From: Caprimulgus europaeus
Lineage: Eukaryota > Chordata > Aves > Caprimulgiformes > Caprimulgidae
Assembly: GCA_907165065.1 (NCBI GenBank)
Contig: OU015534.1
Coordinates: 33,728,937 to 33,792,936 of the forward strand
Length of the DNA stretch: 64,000 bases
Reading direction: 5' to 3'
Part shown: one piece after another, positions 33,157 to 43,539 of the stretch
Layout of the letters: each line of letters opens with the position of its first letter
Numbering within the stretch: position 1 is the stretch's first letter
Program-made: the position numbers and the translations under genes
The notes under the pieces: generated by a model
Seen by the model: the letters and a program-made list of their open reading frames with translations, nothing else
Database searches by the model: none
Told to the model about the DNA's origin: nothing

Positions 33157-33482
33157 TCCCCCTCTACTCTGCTCTCATAAGGCCCCACCTGCAGTGCTGT
33201 GTCCAGTTCTGGAGCCCCCAACACAAGAAAGACATGGACCAGTTAGAATGAGTCCAGAGGAGGCCACGAGGATGATGCCAGGGCTGGAGCAGCTCTGCTG
33301 TGAGGACAGGCTCTTGGAGCCCAGAGAGGTTGAGTGCCCATCTCTGGAGATGTTCCAACCCACCTGGACACTTTCCTGTGCAACCTGGTGTAGGGAACCT
33401 GCTTTGGCAGGGGGGTTGGACTGGAGATCTCCTGAGGTCCCTTCCAACCCCACCAGTCTGGGATTCTGTGTGATCTGTGAGG
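33157..33482 (+). mobile_element. Chimeric CR1: type B head joined to type C tail
   Basis: The first ~155 bp (CCCCACCTGCAGTGCTGTG, AGGCCACGAGGATGATGCC, GCAGCTCTGCTGTGAGGAC) match type B as at 9930-10060. From about 33316 (CCCAGAGAGGTTGAGTGCCC) it continues as type C 3' end (CTCTGGAGATGTTCCAACC, GGACTGGAGATCTCCTGAGG) with the tail GGGATTCTGTGTGATCTGTG. Roughly 350 bp expected between these parts are missing. It could be a template-switch product, a deletion across two adjacent copies, or an internally deleted copy of an intermediate subfamily. Confidence 0.85.
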
Positions 33483-34968
33483 AACTACTCACTGGTCAGA
33501 CTCACCTCACACCCTGGGAAGGTGACAAAATGAACACTCCTGGAAACCATTTCCAAACATATTAAAGATAAAGAGAGCAGTCTGTATGCATTTATGAAAG
33601 AGATATTGTGCTTAACTAACCTGGTAGCCTGAAAAAATGGGATTCTAAGCTTGGTGGATATGGGAAGAGCAGTGGAAGGTCCAGCCAGCAACAAGACTGA
33701 GCTGGTACTCCAAGTAGACAAACACACAGAGACACACCAGTCTGTCCAGTGGTCTTAGACACTTAGTCTATGCAGTAACTGTCCCTAGGCCCTGATCTCT
33801 GCATGTTGTCACTGGGACCTAGGGAACCCTCACTTCTTCAGTCCTCTCCCCTGTGTGCACCCTGAGACCTCCCTGCTCATCACCTCATCCCACCTGTAGC
33901 TTGCCATTATTCAGAACCAAAAGCCCAGAACAGGGAGAACGACCAGGCAGAGGACAGTTGGAAATAGGATACAATGCAAATACAGGACCAGCTGTGGTGA
34001 CCAGGCACAGGGCTCAGCCAAGTGGCACTTGTTTCCACAAAACTGTCCTGTTATCCCTTTTCCCCCTCTATTTTCCCACACTTGTCCTCCCCAATCCATC
34101 TTGATCACTCTCTTTCCCCACCTTTAATCCTTCCCTTCAGCATCCCATATGAAGTCTTGCACATCTCCACAATCCTCTTAAAACACGTCACAATCAATGT
34201 TATGCTTTCTCCCAAAGCTCTTCCCAAGCACCCTGGAAGTCCTGTCCCCTCTGGGCTGTAACTCCCTTTGTTTTGCATCCTTCCTGCAGAGAAAACTTAT
34301 TTATCTGGCTTTATCTCACATCAGAACCACAGATAAATCCTTCTCCTTGGATAGCCCTTGGACTGACCCAGGCAGTGGCTCCAGTTCTCCTCGGTTAGGG
34401 TGCCTGTTGCTGTTCCTCTGCTCCTTGCCATGTCTTTGTGTTTGATGAGATTAATTGTTGGTCAGATAACCCAGGTGACTTCATCTCCTAGGAACCAGTT
34501 GTTAATGGAATTTAACTCAGTCAGTGGACAACTCTAGGTTTGCTTTATTGACAACTCAGAGTTGAGCCATCACTTCAGTGAGTGGCAAAGACATTGCAAA
34601 AACCAGATTCTCTGTATATGCTAAATTTAACATTATACAATAGGTATTCTTCTCAAAGTTCTTGGTGTTTTCCCACCAACCCTCAGTTCCAAATTTCTTA
34701 TTAATTTAAAATTCTATAAAAGTCCAGAGTGGTCTTCAAACACAGCTGGTTCTTATCATCTGGTCTCAATGCCTCTTCAGAAGTTGCAGCCCGCTGGTCC
34801 CATTCTGGTCACTGTATTCACTGCTCTTCAATAATCATTCCGTCTGCTCAGCTTTGCCTTTCTAAGAACAACTTACATAATGACATTGGACTTCTGTCTA
34901 TTTTAAAATAGGCATTTCAGCTGAAAATGCAGCTTCCACAAGACTACAATTTCCACAGGCAAATATTT
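33483..34968. other. Unique non-coding; possible old LTR-like segment at 33950-34170
   Basis: No genes. At 33985-34090, AGCTGTGGTGACCAGGCACA precedes a pyrimidine-rich block, echoing 1480-1660. Otherwise unrecognised. Confidence 0.4.
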
Positions 34969-34986
34969 CCCCCCCCCCCCCCCCCC
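34969..34986. repeat. C18 homopolymer
   Basis: Eighteen consecutive C, 18 bp upstream of a minus-strand CR1 tail. Such runs are length-unstable and error-prone in sequencing. Confidence 0.95.
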
Positions 34987-35003
34987 ACTCTTTCTGCAGA
35001 AAA

Positions 35004-35359
35004 CACAGAATCACGGAATCACAGAGTCACAGAGTGTCAGGGATTGGAAGGGACCTCGAAAGCTCATCCAGTCCAACCCCCCTGCCGGAGCAGGAACACC
35101 CAGATGAGATCACACAGGAAGGTGTCCAGGTGGGTCTTGAACATCTCCAGAGAAGGAGACTCCACACCCTCCCTGGGCAGCCTGGCCCAGGGCTCTGGCA
35201 CCCTCACAGGAAAGAAGTTCCTTCTCAAATTTAAGCAGAACCTCCTGTGCTCCAGCTCACACCCATTGCCCCTTGTCCTACCACTGGACACCACTGAGAA
35301 GAGCCTGGCCCCATCCTCCTGACACTCACCCTTCAGATATTTATAAGCATGAATAAGGT
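35004..35359 (-). mobile_element. CR1 LINE 3' part, type A
   Basis: Tail with CACAGAATCACGGAATCACAG (from +), then GGGATTGGAAGGGACCTCG through the ORF2 end to CAGATATTTATAAGCATG. It lies 215 bp from another type A copy in the same orientation (35574-35810), so the two form a tandem pair from separate insertions or a local duplication. Confidence 0.95.
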
Positions 35360-35573
35360 TAATGCATTAAAACATGAGGAAAAGAAAAATCCACTCTTTT
35401 GCTTCAGGTTGGCTCACCCTAAATGGAAACACCGCGATGTTTAGCTGAACTGGAGGCAGTCAGTGTGACATGAGCCCAGGTCAGCTTTAGCTACTGCCAC
35501 GTCACAGAAGGATTATTTTTTTGACAACCTTGTTGCTTTTTTTTTCCTAATTTTATGAGGTAGGTTTCTCATA

Positions 35574-35810
35574 ATCACAGAATCACAGAGTCACAGAGTG
35601 CAGGGATTGGAAGGGACCTCGAAAGCTCATCCAGTCCAACCCCCTGCTGGAGCAGGAACACCCAGATGAGATCACACAGGAAGGCGTCCAGGCGGGTCTT
35701 GAACATCTCCAGAGAAGGAGACTCCACACCCTCCCTGGGCAGCCTGGCCCAGGGCTCTGGCACCCTCACAGTAAAGAAGTTCCTCCTCAAATTTAAGCGG
35801 AACCTCCTGG
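35574..35810 (-). mobile_element. CR1 LINE 3' fragment, type A
   Basis: The second of the pair, about 237 bp: tail AATCACAGAATCACAGAGTC (from +), GGGATTGGAAGGGACC, and the ORF2 end to AAGCGGAACCTCCTGG. Its 5' breakpoint differs from 35004-35359, favouring separate insertions. Confidence 0.95.
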
Positions 35811-36016
35811 TATTCATAATAAATGCAAGGTCTCAAGCATCTGTAGGCAGAGCACAACTCCTCTGCGTTATCGACCGTACGGTATGATACTACTCAGGAT
35901 AAAGGTCCTAAGGAAGGTCCTGAGGAGCCAGGCAATGTGACTTAACCACACATAGTGCATGAGGTTTACAATGAAGGGGACAACAGCAAGAAAAAACCAT
36001 CAAGTACATGCCAGGA

Positions 36017-36380
36017 TGTCGCGACGGAGTGAAAATCCGGACAGCTCAATATGAGAATCATCAGACTTCTGTTCATTGATTACACACGTGCTCCTTATAT
36101 ACAGCAGTTAAGCTCATGCATATTCTCAAAAACCCACACTGATTGGCTCATTAACTTTCCTGGGAGCTTTCTCTTTGTTATAACAGGTGGTGTTGCTCTG
36201 TTCAGGTCCCAAGGACATCAACAGGATACTCCTTACTTTGCAGTTACCAGCTCCCAGCTACTCCCTTCTTTTTCCCAGCCTGGTTAAAGTTGTTTATAAC
36301 TTACCCTGACTTATGTCAAGGGCCTAAGCTGGCTTACTGCGGCCTCTGATTGTACAAATATCTCTTAGCGATCTACAACA
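36017..36380 (-). mobile_element. Solo LTR, ERVK-like family, - orientation, 6-bp TSD
   Basis: A 364-bp member of the 26440/42051 family: TGTCGCGACGGAGTG at the left end, GATCTACAACA at the right, flanked by exact CCAGGA copies at 36011-36016 and 36381-36386. It is over 80 bp shorter than its relatives, having lost parts of U3, and its poly(A) hexamer has decayed to AATGAA in element orientation. It is the most diverged, probably oldest, of the three. Confidence 0.94.
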
Positions 36381-36386
36381 CCAGGA

Positions 36387-37630
36387 GATATGCTTAACAA
36401 AATATTTAGGCTTGTCAGTCGTTACCTTATAATGGAAAAAAAGTAAAACAAATGAAAAGAAAAAGTTCTCTTTTGAAGGGGCATTAAAATGCTGGTGTTT
36501 CGTGCTTGTAATGAAGGTTTTAATAAGAGCAGAAGATGAGAAGGATTGTAACTGGTAATTTACCAGTTCCCGCTTTAGCTGTCATTTTAACAACATAATT
36601 TTGTGGTTCTGTCAGCTTGTTGGAGCTCTGCTGATCCCAATATATTTCATTTCCTTGCTGAGTGCCTGTCTCTGTGAGGTAATGTCGTTCCAGAGCGAAG
36701 TGCCTTACCCTCTGTGAAAGTGCTGGAGTTGATCTTTAATCTTTTCTCAAAATGAATTTTTTTCAAAATTCTTTTTAAATGAGTTTTTAGTGCTGGTGAA
36801 AGGTGTGAGACATATTTATTCACATTTTTTTTTCTCTTTTCTCTCCGAGTCAGGGCATGAGATGCAGATCTCATTACAAATGACAATTTTCTAGATAAAA
36901 AATTTATCCCATGATATCACTACAGCCTGCAGTAGTGCAAACATCCCCATACTGACTATTACAGCCCAGACTATTTGTATCTCAGCACCTCACAATCTAT
37001 AATGTTTTATACGAGCAAAATAACTTTGCAAATGACTTTTGCAGATCCAGGAGAAAACCAGACCAATCTTCTTCTCCCGCTGTCACGTTCATCTTTAAAT
37101 TTTATATGCTTTTATTTTTCTTCTCCATTCTAACTGGTGCTGATTTCAATCTAATACTTCAGCAAAGACTCTTGCCTACTAAAATACCATCTGAAATTTC
37201 TGTGTCATCTCAGAGGGGCAACAGAAGAAGTCTAGTGAGCTTCAGGCTATCCTAACAGTATTTTGAATTTAGCTGGTAAATACTGTATTCCATATTGATG
37301 CTCTCCTAATTGTTTATTCAAGCAGGGAAAAAACCACATACAATACACATACACAAACCTAATGTATTTAAAGCAGAATTTTCCTTGAAGTTTAATATAA
37401 AATCTTTTCATAAAGAGGTATCTGGCTGCCAGTGGCCAAGACAATACAATGGGACTCATGGATTTCACCAGGATCCCATTTTATGATACTAAAATGTTAT
37501 CCTTTCCTAACCATTTCCTCCTACTGCCATCCCACCTACCTACTGCAGGTGGGTTTTTGTGGTAAACAATACTTTCTCATGCCAGATCCATTTATCCATA
37601 GCCTAATAATAAAGGGGAAAATGTCTATTA
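36387..37630. other. Unique non-coding; 19-bp palindrome at 36550-36568
   Basis: No genes. AACTGGTAATTTACCAGTT (36550-36568) has perfect 9-bp arms about a single base. The surrounding 36480-36760 is CpG-retaining unique sequence with TAAT cores and could be regulatory. Confidence 0.42.
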
Positions 37631-37635
37631 ATCTG

Positions 37636-38281
37636 TGTGACAGTTTCACTGGGGTAGCTCTTGGCCAGCAGCCAACACAGCCATTCACCCACTGCCCCCC
37701 CACCCCAGGGAATAGGGGAGAGGATAGGGGGGCAAAGGTAAGGAGGCTTGTAGGGTGAGATAGGAACAGTTTAATAATAGACATAAAACTTTAAATTATA
37801 CTAATATTAAAATAGTAGTGATAATGATAAGAGTAATAAAATATGCCAATGAGTGACCCCCAGTGCCATTGCTCAGCACCCACCAACCCAGCCCGGCCCG
37901 ATCCCAGAGAACGATCCCGGAGCAGCGACAATCCCGACCCGAAACCGCAATCCTGGGAGAGCCAGAGCCCGAGAGAGCCAGAGAGAGCCAGAGAGGAAGA
38001 GCCCCTCATGGATCTCCTGCCCGTGGGGACAGGAGATGGAGTAGCCCATTGGCATATATAAATGCTAATTTAGCTTTTTAATTTAAATATTCCTCACTCC
38101 CCTTAAATCTTGCACTTGTGGACTGGCAGAACACAAAGTGCTTCAGTGCCAGGGACACAAATGCAAACATGGGGATGTTCTCAGTGTCTCTCATAACAAA
38201 TCCCAGGCTGAAGAGCAAAATGCAGCACTATTCTAACTGCTGAAAAAGAAACCAGCTCCACTTCAGCTAAAAACCAGGACA
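37636..38281 (-). mobile_element. Solo ERVL-type LTR, - orientation, 5-bp TSD
   Basis: A 646-bp LTR, TGTGACAG at the left end and CCAGGACA at the right, flanked by exact ATCTG copies at 37631-37635 and 38282-38286. TG...CA ends plus a 5-bp duplication fix the boundaries for the whole family. In element orientation: TGTCCTGGTTTTTAGCTG start, a GC-rich GGCTCTC block, an AT-rich ATTATT block, and an end CAGTGAAACTGTCACA. It shows nearly the whole block structure of 15402-16037 and 20456-21113. Confidence 0.94.
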
Positions 38282-38548
38282 ATCTGGAAGTAAGCAAAAG
38301 AAGGAGCTAAGTGTACTACGTGCATTAGGAAAGTGCCCTCACTCCCTTGGGAAAAGGAAATGTTGTCTTCTGTACTTTGTAGGTTTGTAACAACTACCAG
38401 GATGAGGAAGTACAAGAAGGTTATAGGTGAACATCTCAGTAGCACATGTGCTACCAGACTGCGGGGTTCTTGCCTGCACAACGCCAAAGAAAACACTGTG
38501 CACTGCAAGGAGAAGACTTCAATACAATGAGCTCAGGGACTGACGCCC

Positions 38549-38786
38549 AGAAAGGAGAGGAGAGGAGAGGAGAGGAGAGGAGAGGAGAGGAGAGGAGAGG
38601 AGAGGAGAGGAGAGGAGAGGAGAGGAGAGGAGAGGAGAGGAGAGGAGAGGAGAGGAGAGGAGAGGAGAGGAGAGGAGAGGGGAAGGGAACGGAAGGGAAG
38701 GGAAGAGAAGAGAAGAGAAGAGAAGAGAAGAGAAGAGAAGAGAAGAGAAGAGAAGAGAAGAGAAGAGAAGAGAAGAGAAGAGAAAA
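38549..38786. repeat. Purine tract: (GGAGA)n then (GAAGA)n
   Basis: 238 nt that are all purine on the + strand except one C at 38690. The left part (38553-38680) is about 25 units of AGAGG; a short transition follows; the right part (38704-38783) is about 16 units of AGAAG. One G-to-A change per unit separates the two, so one array probably arose from a mutated unit of the other. Arg/Glu-rich and Ser/Leu-rich frames over it are artefacts. Confidence 0.97.
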
Positions 38787-39227
38787 CTGCACAGACTGAA
38801 AAGACTTCTCACCTAGCAGCCTTTCTCGCACTGAATCACTGAGAAAGTTAACAGGTTAAGAAGTGGAGTCAGACATCCAGTTTAATTTCCAAATGCCATT
38901 TCTGTATTGTGAATTCACAGAGAAGGACTATAGGTGCTGATGACCTCTCTCAAAAGTGACAAGACTTGACCTTGCTGACCGTGGGATAAAAGAAATGCTT
39001 TGCTACCTGCTTAATCAGAAACCCAGAGCCGGGAGTGAGAGCCATGCTTTTGTTGCTCTGTAATCAGTTCCCTGAAGAGCTGCTGCTCCTTGAAGGTTGT
39101 GTCTGGAGGGAGAATGTTGCAGTGTAGCAGGTCAACAGGCAGATGGATCTAATGTATAAAGAGGGAACAGGAGGGGATGGTGGTGTTGAAATCAAAATTT
39201 TCACTCCAGTAGTGTGGGATTTGGGGG
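38787..39227. other. Unique non-coding sequence
   Basis: Nothing recognised between the two arrays. Confidence 0.5.
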
Positions 39228-39570
39228 TTTTGGTGGGGCTTGTTTGGTTTTGGTGGGGCTTGTTTGGTTTTGATGGGTCTTTTTCGGCTTTAATGGGGCT
39301 TTTTTTTGGTTTTGATGGGGCTTTTTTGGTTTTGATGGGGCTTTTTTGGTTTTGATGGGTTTTTTTGGTTTTGATGGGGCTTTTTTGGTTTTGGTGGGGC
39401 TTTTTTGGTTTTGATGGGGCTTTTTCAGTTTTGATGGGGCTTTTTTGGTTTTGATGGGGTTTTTTTTTGGTTTTGATGGGTCTTTTTTGGTTTTGGTGGG
39501 GCTTTTTTCGTTTTGATGGGGCTTTTTTTGGTTTGGATGTGGCTTTTTTGATTTTGATGGGTCTTTTTTG
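39228..39570. repeat. About 20-bp minisatellite, about 17 units
   Basis: Units of the form TTTTGATGGGGCTTTTTTGG, varying by one to three bases (GATGGGTC, GGTGGGGC, 5-8 T). The 182-codon minus-strand frame with KSPIKTKK-like repeats, which superficially resembles a histone H1 tail, is produced by this array, and indels change frame between units. Confidence 0.94.
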
Positions 39571-41165
39571 CCTATTTGATACTAACAATGGCTGCAAGTC
39601 TACTTTGTACAAGTTAAATGTCTGGTGCTCTTACAATTATTGTGTTGGCAGAACCTGTGCTATTTCTTGTTCTACTAGAAGACTTCGAACTTCTTATTGT
39701 GGTGTCCAGAGGCACTAAAATTGCCATCCCCTGTCCATGCACTGGGGTTCTGACAGAACAACAGCACGAATTTTTGAGGAAACTTAGTTTTATTCGCTTT
39801 GTGTGACAGATTAACTAGGCACTAGGTGGCTTCACGTAGCAATGAGTGCCTTCTAAAGTCCTCTAAAAGTGACATGGATGTTTCTTCTAGCTTATCTAAA
39901 CTTGTCTCTTCATGTATGTGTATTCACTTGTCTCTGAAGCTGTCTACCTCTTCCAAACAGTGGGTAGGAGACAGCTGAAAGAAAAGTGAATTCTTAACCT
40001 CTACATTGTGGCCTGGTTCCTTCTCTTGCAGAAATAAGTCTTTCTGAGATGGACCTCCCAGATCAACCTCACAGAGGTAAAAAAAACCTAAAAAAAAAAA
40101 GTGACTGAATATTTAAATGCCCCAAAACACAAGAAAAGGCCTGGACATTCATGATTTGTAATGAAACATGTCTAACTTCTCCCAAAGAAGCTTTATCATC
40201 TTTGAAAACATACTACAAGGGAATAAAGGAGTAATTTAATCCATCTCCCAAATGATACAATAAATTATATTTAATTCTCTTTTGCTGTAATTTCCAGTGA
40301 GTAGATAAACTACACCATTACCTCAGACACAGATATTACAGGTTTCTTTTAAGAAACTGTTAAAATTTACCTACCACAGTTTAATATGAATTAGAACTTA
40401 TAAAGCTGTTAATAATAGACCCAAAGGTCTAACAGGAAAATTCAATTTGTTGTATTCAATTTACCAACAGGATTGAAAATGTTGTTTAATTTTTAAATAG
40501 TAGTGCATTCACCTCAGAAATAGAACTTTTCTTACAGATATTGAGAGAATCTACTCAGTTCTACATAAAAATTATTGTTCAGATATACATTCTTTAAATG
40601 GTTATAAAGCTAAAAAGGTAAAAAAAACCTATTCAAATTATTTTTTCCATTCTAGCAGTTGTGCTTTTTCATTGCAATTCTTCTAAAGCAAATGAAATGT
40701 AAATGCCTTGAAAATACAAAATATCTTTTAATCTTCTGAATCATTTCAATTCATTACAAATTGAGTTCAGTAAACTACCTGGTAACACCCTGGAGATGAA
40801 TGCAGAACCTTCATCAGTGCTATGTTTCTGAAAGGTGGGTCCAAAACTCGATCAGTTGATAAGATTAGATCTAAGACTCTTTTCAGTGCTTTTTCACCAT
40901 ACTTTTTGGGGTTTTTTTGAGTTTTTTCATGTGCCTTTCAATACCATGGCCAAGATCTAGCCATACCATTTAGAGTTCATTTTCAAGTAAAATTCCCTGC
41001 TTATCTTCTCACTTTCTCTCCTATAGCTCTGTGTGTACATCACTGCCTTGATCTTTAGTAATTTGATGGAAAAGCCACCAGGCTTGCTTAATTTAATATT
41101 TCCATCTAGGTCCCTGCCACTGGCTATGCCCTGTACCACCATTTCTTATTCTTTTTCTTCATATC
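39571..41165. other. Unique non-coding sequence
   Basis: AT-rich; no exon or element recognised. Confidence 0.55.
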
Positions 41166-41183
41166 TTTTTTTTTTTTTTTTTT
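41166..41183. repeat. T18 run at a CR1 3' end
   Basis: Eighteen T, immediately followed (after AAGAATG) by the minus-strand CR1 3' block. In CR1 orientation this is an A18 tract where TGTGATTC repeats are normally found. Confidence 0.93.
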
Positions 41184-41901
41184 AAGAATGTCAGGGATTG
41201 GAAGGGACCTCGAAAGCTCATCCAGTCCAATCCCCCTGCCGGAGCAGGAACACCCAGATGAGATCACACAGGAAGGCGTCCAGGCGGGTCTTGAATGTCT
41301 CCAGAGAAGGAGACTCCACACCCTCCCTGGGCAGCCTGGCCCAGGGCTCTGGCACCCTCACAGCAAAGAAGTTTCTTCTCAAGTTATAAGCAGAACCTCC
41401 TGTGTTCCAGCTCACACCCATTGCCCCTTGTCCTATCACTGGACACCACTGAGAAGAGCCTGGCCCCATCCTCCTGACACTCACCCTTCAGATATTTATA
41501 AACATTAATGAGGTCCCCCCTCAGCCTCCTCTTCTCCAAGCTAAAGAGCCCCAGCTCCCTCAGCCTTTCCTCATCAGGGAGATGCTCCACTCCCTTCATC
41601 ATCTTGGTGGCTCCGTGCTGGGCTCTCTCCAGCAGGTCCCTGTCCTTCTTGAACTGGAGGGCCCAGAACTGGACACAATATTCCAGATGTGGCCTCACCA
41701 GGGCAGAGCAGAGGGGAAGAAGAACCTCTCTGGACCTACTGACCACAGCCCTTCTAATGCACCCCAGGATGCCATTGGCCTTCCTGGCCACAAGGGCACA
41801 GTGCTGGCTCATGGCCATCCTGCTGCCCACCAGGACTCCCAGATCCCTTTCCCCTTCACTGGTCTCTAGGAGATCATCTCCCAACCTGTACTGGAACCTG
41901 G
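41184..41901 (-). mobile_element. CR1 LINE, 5'-truncated, type A, with A-tract tail
   Basis: 718 bp on the minus strand, from the CCAGGTTCCAGTACAGG region (right) to ATTCTTAAA... at the 3' end. ORF2 is open over 41384-41884 ([19 protein letters not shown] through [20 protein letters not shown]). Then an extra base in the AAGTTATAAGCAG segment (about 41385, relatives AAATTTAAGCAG) shifts the frame into a second open segment ending near 41218. The tail lacks TGTGATTC units and is followed by A18. Confidence 0.95.
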
Positions 41902-42050
41902 AAATGCTCTACCTGCATTTCCCGAAGTAGTTGTGTTATTTTCATAGCTACTGAATACACTTCCCTCTGCTCCTTGAAAGCATGCTGAAGGGAAACTCTC
42001 TTCCATGTACTCACTCATGGCACAAAAACTTGCTTGTACAGGTGATTCAG

Positions 42051-42501
42051 TGTTGACAGGGGTCATGGATCACTAGAGATGTTGTACAATCAGAGGCTCA
42101 GCAGAAGCAGCGAGGGTATGAAATGGCTCAGGCTGCAGTAGCCAGCTTAGGCCCTTGACATAAGTCAGGGTAAATTAGTAGAAGTCTCCAGGACACTGAC
42201 TTGTCCTTGAGACTTCAAACAACTTCAGCAAAACTAAGCTGGGAAAAAGAAGGGAGGAGCTTTCGCTGGTAACCACAAAGTAGGAGTATCCTGTTGATGT
42301 CCTTGGGACGTGACCAGAGCAAAGCCACCTGTTATAACAAAAGAGAAAGTTCCCAGGATAATTAATAAACCAATCAGTATAGGTCTTTAAGAATATGCAT
42401 GAGCTTAATTAACCACTGTATATAAGGAGCACAGATGTAATCAATAAACGGAGCTTCCTGATCACCATATTGAGCGTCCGGGTCTTCCCTCCGTCGCGAC
42501 A
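42051..42501 (+). mobile_element. Solo LTR, ERVK-like family, + orientation, 6-bp TSD
   Basis: A 451-bp LTR, TGTTGACAGGGG at the start and CCGTCGCGACA at the end, flanked by exact ATTCAG at 42045-42050 and 42502-42507. It retains a readable promoter: CCAAT at 42370-42374, TATATAA at 42419-42425, and AATAAA at 42443-42448. The hexamer lies only about 20 bp past the TATA box, hinting at a very short R region. Long stretches match the 26440 copy. Upstream, AAGAAGGGAGGAGCTTTCGC is the U3 stretch most reduced in the 36017 copy. No proviral interior remains. Confidence 0.95.
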
Positions 42502-42507
42502 ATTCAG

Positions 42508-43096
42508 GTGACCCATGGAAATGTCAAGCTCATTTTAACAATATCCAGCCAAACACTTAAGCACATGATTCAAAAGCTAAGCACACCATTTAATTCTGTT
42601 TCATACTGAGGCTTTGGGGAGTTTCTGTACATTTTGTAAATATTTATGTAAGAAATATTCACAGAGGATGCTGACTGAACATACCCGATTTAAGAAATTC
42701 TTATAGTTCATCAGTGATGGGACTTGCATGGACGTGCTTTTTTTGGAGCTGTGACTAACTAGCTGGCTGGCTGCTATGGTGGGTCAGGATTCAGGAAATA
42801 TTTTGATTTAAGCTTGAAGTGAAACAAACAGCCCTTGGAGGGAAAATAAGTTCAGACTATTAAGCAAAGGCAGATTTTAAAAAAAAGAAAAAAAAAAGAA
42901 AAAGAAAACAACCAAAATCAGTCACAAAATATTTGCTTTTATTATATGAAAGATGTTCAGCTTCTAAATACCAACTTTTAACCACAGATGGAAGCTAATC
43001 TTAAAGGAGAATGTTCTTTAAAATTTTTAAGTTTGTTTTCTAATGTTTTTTTTGTTCTTTTGGAAATGTAGCATTTACCTTACTTACACCAGAGAA
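42508..43096. other. Unique non-coding sequence
   Basis: A-rich run near 42878-42905; nothing else recognised. Confidence 0.55.
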
Positions 43097-43250
43097 GTTG
43101 GGGATGCTCCATCACTGAAGTGTTGAAGGCCAGGTTGGATGAGGCTTTGAGCAACCTGGTCTAGTGGAAGGTGTCCCTGCTGATAGCAGGGGGGTTGGAA
43201 CTGGATGAGCTTTAAGGTCCCTTCCAACCCAAACCAGTCTGGGATTCTAT
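43097..43250 (+). mobile_element. CR1 LINE 3' fragment, type B
   Basis: About 150 bp: GTTGGGGATGCTCCATCAC, GCCAGGTTGGATGAGGC, GGAACTGGATGAGCTTTAAG and the tail GGGATTCTATA. Confidence 0.92.
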
Positions 43251-43539
43251 ATCGATAGCTCAATCTTTGGGTGTAATTGTCCATCCAGTAAAAATCTGGC
43301 TTTTGTATGTCAAGAATGCCAGTGTGTACCTCAAAACACAGGGAAATTTCTCCCAGCTGTGCAAAAGACTCAATAGCAAAATTCCCATTGGTTTTGTCAC
43401 CTATAAAAATGAGAATGCAAACCACAATTATTTTTCATCTAAATAAGTGTAAAAATGATGTCTTGTGGAGAAAAAGGGGGGGCAGAGAGGAGTTAGAACC
43501 TCTGTCCTTATCAGTAGAAAGATTACTAGGTTAATTAGG

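Noticed and set aside
39064..39612. 182-codon Lys/Pro-rich minus-strand frame as a histone-H1-like gene
   Set aside because: It is a translation of the T/G-rich 20-bp minisatellite; unit indels shift frames and no globular domain is present.
26440..42501. One full provirus bounded by the ERVK-like LTRs
   Set aside because: The LTRs are in different orientations, each has its own different 6-bp duplication, and no gag-pol-env lies between them.
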